DNA of 64,000 nt from Ophryocystis elektroscirrha (lineage: Eukaryota > Apicomplexa > Conoidasida > Neogregarinorida > Ophryocystidae): the NCBI GenBank assembly GCA_030141585.1, contig JAQIFP010000016.1, positions 1 through 64,000 on the forward strand, given 5' to 3'. The stretch's first letter is position 1; every line of letters starts with the position of its first letter. The position numbers and the translations under genes are program-made. Shown piece by piece: positions 1-12,100 of this stretch. Below the pieces are notes generated by a model. That model did not search any database. It saw only the letters and a program-made list of their open reading frames with translations, and was not told the DNA's origin.

Positions 1-135
1 ATATATTTATATATTTATATATTTATATATTTATATATTTATATATTTATATATTTATATATTTATATATTTATATATTTATATATTTATATATTTATAT
101 ATTTATATATTTATATATTTATATATTATATATTT
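1..135. repeat. 8-bp AT tandem repeat at window edge
   Basis: A near-perfect tandem array of the 8-mer ATATATTT fills the first 135 bases and ends in AT-rich sequence. It lies just 3' of the last readable exon of the helicase gene on the minus strand, so it is probably inside an intron of that gene. The array carries no information for a protein. Confidence 0.9.
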
Positions 136-323
136 ATATTTGTATCATATTTTACGAACCACTTCATAATGTATTTAGTATATATTGCATATCTTTTGAT
201 ATTTATGAATAATTATCTTGAACCCTATTGATGCATGTAATGTATATTTCTGATACTATAAATATTTAACCAATATGAGCTATTAAAAATTAGTCCACGC
301 AATAATTTCAAGTCAAAATTGAT

Positions 324-2843
324 TTAAGGCACCTTTATAACAGATGTGGGCACTTCTGGTAAAATATATCTCTCAAATTCATTCGTATTAGAGTGCTCAA
401 CACCTTGTGGAAGTGAACGTTTTTGTTGTTTAGCATATAAACCCAAATTATCCTCAGAATCTTTGAATATAACATGTCGAAATTTGTCTATAGAAATTAT
501 TTCATGTTGCTTCATCGGCTCCACGTATTTGTCGACAAAACCTAAATATGAAAAAAATATACGTTCTTATTTTTATATAGCAAAATTTGTGTATTATATA
601 TATATACACATATGCAAAGACATATGCATACACATATATACGTATACACTTATATACATATGTATATATATGAATAAATATAAATGTATACGTATATATA
701 AATTAATAAATATATATATAAATAGATATATAAATATGTATTTAAATAGACAAATAAATTTATATATAAATATATATTTCAATAGATCTATAAATATATA
801 TATAAATACATATTTAAATATATTTATAAATATATATATATATATATATAAAAATATAGATATATATTGATATATATTAATATATATTAATATATATATA
901 TATATATCTATTAATATATATTATATATCAATATATATATATATGTACATATACATATATATGCATATACATATATATACATATACATATATGTATAGAT
1001 ACATATATATACATATACATATATGTATAGATACATATATATACATATATATACACATATATAAATACATATAATTCTGGTTTTACAGTGATATTAAACA
1101 CCCAGTAATTACCAATGCTAAGGAGAGCGTCGAAAGTAGAGCTAAATTCTTTTACAGCTGTCTCAAATTGTAAGCATCCTAAAAGTAATGAAAGGGAAAA
1201 TTCTTACCTTTTGTTGCTTGATTTTTTTGCTTGCGCATTTTATTAACATTTATTTTATTTTTTATCAGATTACTTTGTGTCTCAGATTCTAAATTATTGA
1301 ACTTATTGATGTATATTCCTCCTGCAGCGGAGCACACTGCTTTTTTGTATTCCGTCAAAATACTATCTCTATTTATTAGAATATGCGAAATAGAGTCTAA
1401 GTGGGAAAGTCCTAACAAATCCACAAGTAATATTTCTGTGGCTTCTTTGTTTGATTCCAAAAGTGAATCAATGATACGTGACATTAAATCTAACGGAATT
1501 TTGGAAGTTTTTTATTATTACCAAGAGTTTTTATTTTATTTGAGGCTCCTATATTATTGCATACAGTATACAAATTTTGTAGTTGGTTCTCTCGGACTTC
1601 CGTTTGGCTTTTAACGATTTCTGAGAAATTGTATAAATTAATATATTTATAGACACTATTTATATGATAGAAATGTATATATATACATATATAGATATAT
1701 ATGTGTATTAATATATATACATATGTACTAATAGTGAAATACTATACATATATATATATGTATATATGTATATATATGTATACATATGTACTACTAGTAT
1801 AAAAATATACATGTATATGTATATATATAAATATGTACATGTATATATATCTATATATATGTATATGTATGTATATATATGTATATATATGTATATATAT
1901 GTATATATATGTATATATATGTATATATATGTATATATATGTATATATATGTATATATATGTATATATATGTATATATATGTATATATACTTATATACTA
2001 CAAGTATAAGTTTATATATATGTATACAATATGCCAAGATAAAGCTAATTGTATTATAATCATTAGGAAAAAACCCATATATTGTATTTGAGTTGATAAA
2101 TTATGAATGAGGAAAATGTTGGGGCGTTAATTATTACCTAACTTCCACGCGTCATAGAGCCACTTTTCAGATAATGTTATATTGGCATAATTTATACGGG
2201 GATATTTGATGAGTGAATTATTTGAGCTGAGCTGAGGAAGATGATGTTTTAAAACAGGATCAAGCAAACGTCGATCAAAGTATTTCAGTTTACTACAAAG
2301 CTCAAATATAGTAACACAGGCAACATGTAAATTAAGAGCACTGTTTTCTCCACGGAGTAAATCTACAGGGCTTAAACAGAATTTGACATTATCAAGAAAT
2401 CGAGGAACTTTAAGATGATTTGAGTAATATGATTTATCTAATAAAAATTTTGGAGAATTGATGCCAAATAAATTATTAAAACAAGCAGTAAATGTTTCAT
2501 AAGATTTGCTTGAAGAGTATAATTTATCAAAAATATCGGTATACGGGAGTACAGAAGATTTTATATTAACTAAATTTATTAAAACTTTTAATATTTCAGA
2601 ATACAAAGATTCATCGTTTCTTTCACTTATAGGAGGCAAATTTTGTGTAATTTTTTCATGAATTGCATATATTTCATTCGAAAATATTCTTCTACTAAAG
2701 TGGTCAAATTGCTCCCTGCAACTTCTTATATGCGAATTTTTTTTTAATAGTTCTTTTTGATCAAAATGTAATTTTAATGGGTTTAATCTGGGAAACGTTA
2801 AATAAGGTTTTATAACATGAAGGGCTTCTAAATCACTAATCAT
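324..2843 (-). CDS. N-terminal part of a Brr2/ASCC3 (Slh1)-type Ski2-like RNA helicase (partial)
   Basis: Five minus-strand exons join in phase: 2843-2138, 1620-1522, 1489-1208, 1178-1113 and 541 to about 333. The intron at 1521-1490 is only 32 nt; those at 2137-1621 and 1112-542 are long and full of AT repeats. The product begins [10 protein letters not shown] and is mostly helical. A stretch reading [24 protein letters not shown] matches the helical region before the helicase core in Brr2 and ASCC3 (LL-G-...-F/L-LL-NR). Near the end, KRSLPQG followed by an F-E-R-Y..P segment matches the LP-G...YEEV..P linker just before the first helicase domain of these proteins. The DEAD-type core would lie beyond base 1, so the stop at 324-326 is probably intronic after a donor near 332. 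Brr2 (spliceosome) and ASCC3/Slh1 (ribosome quality control) cannot be separated on this part. Confidence 0.6.
600..1070. repeat. AT-rich degenerate microsatellite in helicase intron
   Basis: The stretch consists of short runs such as TATATACATA, ATATAAATA and ATACATATAC with little else. It lies between the exons ending at 1113 and starting at 541, so it makes up most of that intron. Open frames across it code only for Tyr/Ile strings and are not genes. Confidence 0.85.
1740..1995. repeat. 10-bp tandem repeat (GTATATATAT) in helicase intron
   Basis: From about 1867 the 10-mer GTATATATAT repeats cleanly about a dozen times, with degenerate copies before it. It lies in the intron between helicase exons 1 and 2. 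Open frames on both strands across it encode Tyr/Ile repeats and are rejected as genes. Confidence 0.9.
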
Positions 2844-3001
2844 AAATTATTTTAAGTTTTTTTAGAAAACCAGCTTCACTTGACAAAAAAAAAAGAAAAG
2901 TTCTTAAAACGGCTAAATCAACTAGTATGGTTAACAAGTAAATTTATTGTTTATGCAAATAGACACAAACTGATTAGAACTTAGAATAAAAAGGAGCAAC
3001 G

Positions 3002-4546
3002 TTATAGTGCAGTTCCTCGTTCCAAATTTTGTTTGATTTCCAAAGAATGTTCACCGTAAGCACGTTCAAGTTTTTCATTAAATGCTCTATTGAAATTGTT
3101 GATATACTGCACGTTTTCTTCTTCAATGTACATTCTGCGGCGACGAAATGATCTTTTCTTTTGCTTTTCTTTTTCTAAAGCGGCAACAAGCCGATCCTTT
3201 GCATATTCCGAAGGCTGCATATAATTGTATTCAATTAATATAATAAAAAAAAATATTTGTTATTAATATATTTAATTATTATGTAAAATATATAATAAGG
3301 ATTATAATAATGACAACATTTCTATAAAATTATTATAATTGAAATATATATATATATATATATATGTATATAATAATTATGGACAAATGTAAGGTATTTT
3401 GATTACTTTAAAGTCAGCAGAAACAAGTGCAGCTGTGGGATCGTAAAATTTGGTGCCAAGTTTCAATATTTGCTTAGCATATTCTTCTGGGTCTACTTGA
3501 AGATCAACAGTTCTATATTGATAAGTAGATAAATATAATTTACCGTTTTTCATGAGCCCTATAAAAAGCATCATCTGTAAAAGCATTCCAACCAAATGCC
3601 CTTTCTCTATTTTTCTGTTTTTTTTTTTTCACGTTGTCCCAAGACTCAATTACATAAGCACTTTCATTTAAATTCCAAGCATGCTTATTGTATTTTTTTG
3701 GTTTTTTCTCTTCATCGGTTTGTCTACTAGGATTCATATAACTTTTCACTTCATTTGCTACCTAAATTTGTTTATAGTAACAATTACAGCTAAAAATACC
3801 ACACTAAAAATTTATATTCATACAACGAATATATAACATAAAAAATAATTATATATATATATATATATATCATTAATTATTTATATGATTTTCTTGTGAT
3901 AATTAATATATATGATATATGATTAAATCAATTTATATATATATATATATATTCACATAAATAATAAATGTATATATACGTCTAAACCTCTATGAAAAAC
4001 TGAGCAAATAAATTTAATTATACGAACCTCTTTAGCATTTGAAGTTCTGCTTTCATTAAGTAAAAAGCTAAGAGCTTTAAATCGGTTTTCATAATCATTT
4101 TTGTTTTGTTCAAGAGGTTTGGATTCAACTTCATAACTCGAATCCGAATCCGAATCAGTTTCAGTTATGGCTTTTTGAGACAAAGTTTCAGTATTATTTG
4201 TAACATCATTTTTATCTTCATCATCACTAAATTGGTCTACAAATTCACTTAAGAGGTTTTTTTCTACTGGGGCTTTTTTTGGACTATCGACATCAATATT
4301 GAATATGGATGACTCAACAGCAGCATATTTCTCAGCAGAGACAGCTTCATGATCTTCCTTATTCTTTTGCGATGTAGCAGCTTGAGTTTTCTCACTTTGT
4401 ACTAATTCTGCTGCTTCTACCAAAGATTTATATTCAAGTTTCTCAAATTCTTCCAAAGAAACATCATTAGACTCTCCCTCATTCTCTAGTTGTTCAATTA
4501 TACCAAGTTCGGTAGTTGCTGGTTCTTTTTGCTCTGAATATTTCAA
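3002..4546 (-). CDS. SYF2: Pre-mRNA-splicing factor SYF2
   Basis: SYF2 is a small component of the NineTeen-associated spliceosome. Four minus-strand exons (4546-4028, 3761-3544, 3512-3407, 3214-3002) join in phase to about 351 residues; the intron at 3543-3513 is 31 nt. Family marks are RFKALSFLLNESR after the N-terminal region, ESWDNVKKK in the middle and the family C-terminus EIKQNLERGTAL. Compared with human SYF2 (about 240 residues) the first exon adds roughly 130 acidic, low-complexity residues rich in Glu, Asp and Ser. The ATG at 4546 is the first in frame. The identification rests on the motifs and is firm; the acidic extension is the unusual part. Confidence 0.93.
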
Positions 4547-4656
4547 TTTTAATTTAACAAATGATATCTACGCCTAATTTGAACTATTCAATTGACTTTG
4601 ACTAGGTTATCAAAAAATGTAATAAATACTGTGATAAATCAAAGAACTATGTTTAT

Positions 4657-5340
4657 TCAATCTTTTACTAAAATACCTTTCAATTTTTTTGCGTGGCGTT
4701 CGAGTAAGTTGAGTTCAAGAGACTTGGTAGGTTTGTTGTCTTCCTCGAGTGATGCCATTAACTTCTCAACAGTACTTCTAAGCTGGTTTATAGGTAAATT
4801 TCGTCTTGGTGCTTTAATAACTAAACCGCAATTTTCAATAATAATAGGGACTCTGGGAACATTGTTGGAATCAATTGGACATTTTTCAATAGCTCGGATA
4901 ATATCCATGCCACTTACAACTTGTCCAAATACAACATGACGTCCATCCAGTTGTGGAGCTTTTTGAAGAGTGATAAAAAATTGTGATTGATTGGTGTTTT
5001 TTCCTTTATTTGCCATGGCTAAGACCCCAGCTTGGGCATGCCTTCGGGAATAGGATTCATCTGAAAAAGTGGAACCAAATATAGAACGTCCACCAGTGCC
5101 ATCATTTTTTTCAATATCTCCAGATTGACATATAAAACCAGGAACTACACGAAAGAACTTGCAGCCTTTGTAGCTAAGGTTGACTCCGGAACATGTGTCA
5201 ATTCCATGACTACCTGTACAAAGTGCTATAAAATTTTCAACGGTTTGTGGAGTTAAATCATCGTACAAATCAAATATAACTTTGCCAGTAATTGACTTCC
5301 CAATAGAGATATCGAGAAAAGTTTGATGTTTTGACATCAA
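4657..5340 (-). CDS. Cyclophilin-type peptidyl-prolyl isomerase with C-terminal extension
   Basis: A single-exon gene of 227 residues, unlike its spliced neighbours. The fold signatures are in order: DLTPQTVENFIALCTG, FFRVVPGFICQSGD, MANKGKNTNQSQFFI and LDGRHVVFGQV. The catalytic Arg (FFRVVPGF), Phe and Gln residues of the active site and the His of RHVVFG are present. The Trp that normally precedes LDG and contacts cyclosporin is Gln here (APQLDG). A loop inserted after ALCTG (HGIDTCSGVNLSYKGCKF) resembles that of Cyp40-type or other large cyclophilins. About 50 charged residues follow the domain. There is no signal peptide, so a cytosolic or nuclear site is likely. Confidence 0.95.
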   Translation of the reverse strand: MMSKHQTFLDISIGKSITGKVIFDLYDDLTPQTVENFIALCTGSHGIDTCSGVNLSYKGCKFFRVVPGFICQSGDIEKNDGTGGRSIFGSTFSDESYSRRHAQAGVLAMANKGKNTNQSQFFITLQKAPQLDGRHVVFGQVVSGMDIIRAIEKCPIDSNNVPRVPIIIENCGLVIKAPRRNLPINQLRSTVEKLMASLEEDNKPTKSLELNLLERHAKKLKGILVKD

Positions 5341-5752
5341 ACCTAATAATATCTGCTCGATTAAATAATTACAAAATACTTAATTAAATATTTAATAGTT
5401 GAAATATCATTGATATTAAATAGTGATAATAATAAATATTGTTTATTGGTTTTATTAATCAACATTAAAGTGTAGTACTGAATATAAATGACTACTTTTT
5501 ATTAAATATGCTATACGTATTAAAGCAGCATAAAATACGTATATAATTATGTAAAAAAATAAGAAGCTCCTACGGCATCTTAAATTTTCTCGTTTTTGTT
5601 ATTTTTTACATGTAAGCAGGTTACATATTGAAAACTATTGAAAAAATGAATATTTACACATATAGAGCAGTCATTAAATAGTACAGTAAATTTTAGTTAA
5701 TTGAAGGTATATAAACATATTAATAATTTTATGATTACTTTATCAGATTTCC
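5341..5752. other. Divergent intergenic region, cyclophilin / DGAT1-like
   Basis: This 412-base AT-rich gap separates the start codons of the cyclophilin (minus) and the acyltransferase (plus), so it should hold both promoters. I see no recognisable motif, RNA gene or repeat in it. Confidence 0.5.
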
Positions 5753-8700
5753 ATGAGAGAAAATTCAGTTGTTAAATATATCCATGCGGAAAAAGCGTAC
5801 AATGCTGTTGAACCAAAAAAGAACAATTTACGATTTGTACGAACTTCTAGACTAGATAATATGACCAATCAATCATCCATCAAGCAATCTGAATATTGGG
5901 GGTTTTTAAATCTTTTACGTATGTAATCAATTAAATAGAATTTAATTTATGTATGTTTGAACTACCGCTCAACATAAGCAAAAACCATCTGGAAAAAAAT
6001 ATGAAACTAATAGTTTCAATAAATAAATACGTTTTTAGATTTATGCGTTGGCATATATCTCGTAAGTGACCCTCTAATCCGTTTATATGAATCAAATAAA
6101 TTATTTGACGTCGAACTGGCCAATTTAATGTTTAGTAAAGTATACATGCTAGTAAGATTTTAATTATAGTATATATAATAGTTTTTAGTATGGCTGAAGT
6201 GTTTTCTATGGTCTTACATGTAAAGGCAATATATTCAGATTTTTTTATAGGGCATATTTCACTTATAATCTATATAACTTAAATAAAATTAATTGGACGA
6301 CTTTCCGTATATGCCAGATATTTTCGCAGCTACTCATTTTACTGTATCCTTTGATTATAGCAATTCAAATGAAGTAAATGTATACAATTTCTTTGTGTTC
6401 ACACAATGTATAGTATTTTATATATTGATCATTATAACATATATATTTTATATGTTATAAATATACATGAGTGCGAAATGTGTATATGATTTTCCGTATT
6501 ATTACTATGAATAAACATTAAACCATATTTGTTTTATATAAGTGCATATATTTGGGTATTTTAACCCATATTACATATGCATATATATATATATATATAT
6601 ATATATGTGCATATATATTTATATAGCAAACAAATAACATATATATAATTGTCATTTTTTTTTAGATGGTCTATAATGCCTGGAGGATACACAATGATTT
6701 GCGCTACTATATTATTTTTTAAAGTAGCATAATAAAAGTTCAATATTTATTCAGATGCATAGTTTTACAGAGATCATGGCCGATTATAATGATCTTAGAG
6801 CTTACATAGTAAGTAATTATCCCGGAGTTGTGGATGAAAAAGAAAGTAAAAGAATTTTGCAAAAAAGAGCATTAAACTCTAAATTTAACTCGTTTTATTC
6901 ATCTAATTTAAATACGTATATCAAAAAATACACGAGCAACTTTGAAAAACTACCAAAAGAAGAAAAAGAAGAAATTTTGCTGAATATCTTTCGCAAAGAT
7001 CTTAATACCAACCCTACTCTTTATTACTTCTCTTACTACCTTATCTGTCCTGTATTAGTTTATGAAGCTTCATATCCTCAAGTCAATAAATTAAGAAAAT
7101 TATATATTGCGCGCAAGATAACAGAACTTCTAACAGAAATGGTATAATCTAACATAGAATAATAATTATTATATGCGCTAACACTACAGCTTAATAACAA
7201 CTAAAATAATAATTATAATAATATTAATATCAATAATACTTAGAACTGTAATAATATCATTATTAATAATATTAATATAAATATTATTAATAATATTAAA
7301 ACTAATAATAATAATATTAATCATAATATTAGTAATAAGAATAATATTAATAGTAATAAGATTAATATTGAAAGTAATAAGAATAATAAAAAAAATATTA
7401 TTAACTATATTAATAATATGAATAATAAAAATATAGATGATAAAATTAATATTTATAATATTAATAATAACTATAATAATAATAACAATAATCATAATTT
7501 AAATAATAATAATACAACTAATAATAATAGTATTATTAGTAATAATAATGATATAAATATTATTGATAATAAAACTAATAATAGTAATATTATTAATAAT
7601 ATTAATAGTAATAAGAATAATATTAATAGTTAAAATATTGATGATAAAAATAATATTAATAATAATAATAATAATCATGTATAATATAACTTATTTTGAT
7701 AGAGCTAATATAATAAAGTTTATAAATACCTTTATCAATACATCAAAAAAACAATACGGAGAAATAACACATTTATTACTATATAATACTTTAATTAGGT
7801 TGGAATGTATTTAGTACTCACGAGATATTTGACACCTGTCATGAAACAGGCTCAATATAAATCAATTCCCCACTTATACGTGTCGTAAATGCATTTCTTT
7901 TAGACATTATAATTTCAGCTTAATTTGGCCTATGCTTGCTTGCTATATCCTCATATTTTTTATTATGTTCGAGTGTGTATGTAATATTTTAGCTGAACTA
8001 ACTTATTTTGGTGATCGCGAATTTTATCAAGTATGTGAAAATCACATCGTTCAAATAACAGGATTGGTGGAACTCAACATCGTTTGTTGAATTCTCCAGA
8101 AAATGGAATAAATTAGTTCACGAATTTTTATGGCGCCACGTTTATTTGCCCTGTGTAAAAAAATACAAAGTAAAAAAACAAAGACTTTATTTACATTCAA
8201 TTTCAGTTTAATAAAATTAATAGCACTCTCATAACTATTGTTGTCAGTGGCTTTTTTCACGAGTTAATTTTGGTAAGATAATATAAATATAATATATACC
8301 TTTGTTAAAATTATATATTAATTTAAACTTATCAATATATACATATATATATATATATGTATCTAACAGCGTATATATGTATAAATGTCTATATATAAGC
8401 GTAAATATATATATTAGCGTATATATATATATATAAGCGTATATATGTATACGCTTATATATATATACAAATAATTTTATTCTAATTTTCAATATGTATA
8501 CATTAACATAAACCTTATGCTTTTTATATACTGAATGAGTCAATTATCTAAAAAGCTCTTTTTATATGCTTAACAAATTTATATATGAAATTTGATTATA
8601 TGTATGCATATGAATTGATGCACTTAAATCAACATCAACATTAATTGAAAACATTTAATTTAATATACGTTTTCAAATAAATTAATTTGTTCGAAGTTAA

Positions 8701-8940
8701 GATTTGCTTGAGTTGCTGTATCTCAATTTTTCTTAGGCAACATGTTTCCAGTCCGTAAGACTGTGGATATTTTCAATGATGATGGTGCAACTGCCTCTCT
8801 TAAAATTTGCTTATTTGTATGAAGTAAGGATATTTTGCTTTGTATGTGATTATTAGGGCAAAGATTGGGGCAATTACTTTTTTTGGTTTGGAATGATATT
8901 TGGAACTCCCTTACTGTGTTTAGCATATGGCCGAAAATAG
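5753..8940 (+). CDS. MBOAT acyltransferase, DGAT1/ACAT family
   Basis: Twelve plus-strand exons join in phase to about 462 residues: 5753-5918, 6039-6134, 6189-6219, 6251-6373, 6666-6723, 6755-7141, 7799-7884, 7919-8030, 8062-8154, 8207-8272, 8737-8823, 8857-8940. Family signatures run through the chain: GFLNLLHLCVGIYLVSD (first membrane segment), LICPVLVYEASYPQ, AELTYFGDREFYQDWWNS (the FYXDWWN motif, split by a 31-nt intron), SGFFHELIL with the catalytic His, and RLWIFSMMMVQLPL near the end. The enzyme makes triacylglycerol or sterol esters in the ER membrane; DGAT1 and ACAT differ too little to decide here. Most introns are 31-34 nt, but the one at 7142-7798 holds an AAT array. The start ATG is the first in frame after an upstream stop. 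Confidence 0.92.
7190..7680. repeat. AAT/ATT trinucleotide array inside the DGAT1-like intron
   Basis: About 490 bases built from AAT with scattered G or C changes. It sits wholly within the 657-base intron between exons 6 and 7 of the acyltransferase gene. Plus-strand frames across it read as Asn-rich strings and minus-strand frames as Ile-rich strings, with no sign of selection for protein. Confidence 0.9.
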
Positions 8941-9164
8941 AACATTCTGAACTAGAAACCTATAATTAGCATTTAAATATAATAGTCATCGCGACATACA
9001 ATCAAATTAAAATATTTTTAAATAAAAAAATTTATTTTCCAAATGAATAACGATTTATATTCATTTCTAAGTATTTTCTCAATAAAATCTAAAATATAAA
9101 TTTGTTTCAGCACCCTATTAGTAAAAAATGCCTATTATAAAAAAATGTTAAATTTTTGAAAAAT

Positions 9165-12100
9165 ATGGCAAAATTTAAAATTAGTGAGCATAAACAGTAT
9201 GAAAGTTTTATTTATCCAATTCGTACTACAACACAATCAACAAGTAATAATAGCGATCGTGCCTCGCCTCCCATTCAATCGAAGTTTTCAAAAGAAATAT
9301 CCTCCAACTGGCAAAATGATAAAGTCACCACAATTAACTCAAATATACAGCCAAACAGTAAATATGTATTCAACAATGTTGAATCTAACGAACCAGTAAT
9401 ATTACTTCTAAATTATATTTATTTTTGTAAAGGTAGTTATATGTTCCGCGCATCAATACATATTTTTTTCTTCTGTTGTTAATAATGACGTCCATTCTTT
9501 AACTCCATCCAGATATCATTTATCTACAACTCTATCTAGTAATATTAAAGTTTGATTCATATTTAATAGATAACGATAGACTAAGCCACGATAATCCTGC
9601 CTCTCCTTTTTATATTATTTCTTTAAAATCGTAGACATACAAATTTACATATGAACTTCAGTTATGCTGATGGTAAATACCCTGAAGTCAACAGCCCATG
9701 TGTTATTTGCATCAAAAACGGATCTCTGTATAAGTGCCTTAACTCGGAATTCTGTTTTGACTCTGTCGATCTAAATCTATCCCAGATTTTTGAATCTCAG
9801 AATGTGTCCTCCGCTTCTTCCTCTGATTCTTCTCAATATTTGGACAACGGATGTGTGCATATAATCAATACAATTAGGCGACATTATAAGTTTTTACTTC
9901 CTTGTGTCTGGATAATTGAACCTTTTATAGGTAAAGATTTTATTATTAGTGTCATACTTAAGACAGTATGAAAGTTATGTCCTAAAATGTATATAAATAC
10001 GTTTCATATTATTAATTATAAAAGTGCAAACATAATATGTTTAATATATATATGTTTATATATGTTTGAATATATCTTTATATCTATGTTTGTATATATG
10101 TTCATATATGTGTGTATACATATTTTTATATATATGTTTATATATATGTTAATATATATGTTTATATATATATTTATATATATGTTTATATATATGTTCA
10201 TATATATATAAATATATATGTTTATATACATGTTTATATATATATTTATATATATGTTTATATATATGTTTATATATATGTATATAAATATGTTTGTATA
10301 TATGTTTATATATATGTTAATAGGTTTGTTTATATATATGATTATATATATGTTTATATATATGTGTATATATTGATAAATTAGGTTCTCCAAAAAAAGA
10401 CGTGAACTATATTGGTATAAGATACGGAATTTATCATATCAAAAATTATTTAAGTGGGCAATACATAAGTTTTAAAGGTAATTAACTTTCTTTTTTTCCT
10501 CATTTAAACCATTGTAAATTTATTAATAATTAAACAAGGTTTTATTCGTAAAGGTTATATATTTAGATATTATATCAATTATATTATTATATTATTTATT
10601 ATACTAAGCATATCTGTGTGAAATTTTTGATGACAATTTTTGTGAATGTATATATTTATTCTTTTTAGAAAACACTCTGTCTAAAACTTATGAATTTATA
10701 TATTCTAAAGATGTAGCAGAATTAAAACTCCCGTCTAAATTCAATTCTGCTTGGATATTCCATAAGGTAAATTTCTAAACCATATTTTTACATCTATTCA
10801 TATATATATATATATATATGAATATAATGAATAAAAGAAAAAATACTTTTGAAACAAATGTATAGGCTGCATTACCTTTTGAACCATTATGGAGAACACA
10901 ACTACCATATTTGTTTCAATCTCCCAATGTTCCCTTAGAATTATCAGTTGGTACATCATCTCTATTTGAAAGAAGTAAAACAATTCCAATTAATTATTTT
11001 ATTGAATAGAATATGCTTATCTCTGCTATAAATATAATTCAATACCAGTAATTTCCCAGTTATACCTGAATTTATCACTTAGTTACGGCTACAAGAAAAA
11101 CTTCTTACTGAAGACATTTTTTTTTGCTTTGCTGGTATATCTGGTCAATATATTCAAATAATATACACGGATAAAGAAATTAATTCTTTATGTTACGGTA
11201 TTTGTATACTATTATCATTTATTTATTAAGGAAGTCCAAAGTTAAACGATAGCTTTCTATCTCAAGGTCTTTTCGATGGCTTCTCAAACAATATACTCAA
11301 ATCTACATCTGACGATCCTATAACACTATATTACAAAATTAATCCTAATATAAATAGTAATAAAATATTAACTTTATAAATCTTAGCTATCAGATGAAAT
11401 CGCATTTGATTCTACCCTCGTTAAAGTAAGATTAATTCTTTGTTAATCAACTCAAAGTTATTTATACAGATATTTAGATTTAAATAGATGTTTGCATAGA
11501 TATGTAAAGATAAATCTTAATAAAGAATTAATGTAAATATCTGGGTGTGTTTATATATATATGTATATTTTTATAATTGTAGCACATACGTAAACATATA
11601 TATATAATTTTGTATTTGTAGCAAAATAAGTATATATACATATATGTAGGTATTATACATATACCATATATATATATACATATATAATATTTTACTAATA
11701 TACAAAATTCATATGAATTGACAAATATTTAACAATAATATATGTTTATTTGTATATATAACTATGTACACTTTTTTATATGCAGCAAATACGTATACTT
11801 AAATATATATATATATATATATATATATTCTGGTGTATCAACTGTAATAATCTAATCTTTTTTTACAGATAGCTTACCGTACATTAAATTTGGCAAGGAT
11901 TCAGAGAGTAATTATTCAATTAATTATAAACGTTACAGAAAATAATTTGCTGCATTGAGTCACGTTCTGAAATTACGAATGGCTTGTGCAGTCAAGCATT
12001 CACGGAACAACTACGTCTATTTAATAGGGATTTTCAAGTATCTTTATTTTTAGTTAAAAATTATAATAGATTTCGTTGAACGGGCTGGAAAGGACTTCGC

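Noticed and set aside
346..870. 174-codon plus-strand frame
   Set aside because: Its first part is antisense to the helicase exon and the rest encodes an Ile/Tyr/Asn microsatellite.
1708..2091. Several Tyr/Ile frames on both strands
   Set aside because: They lie in the 10-bp AT repeat; open only because of the repeat unit.
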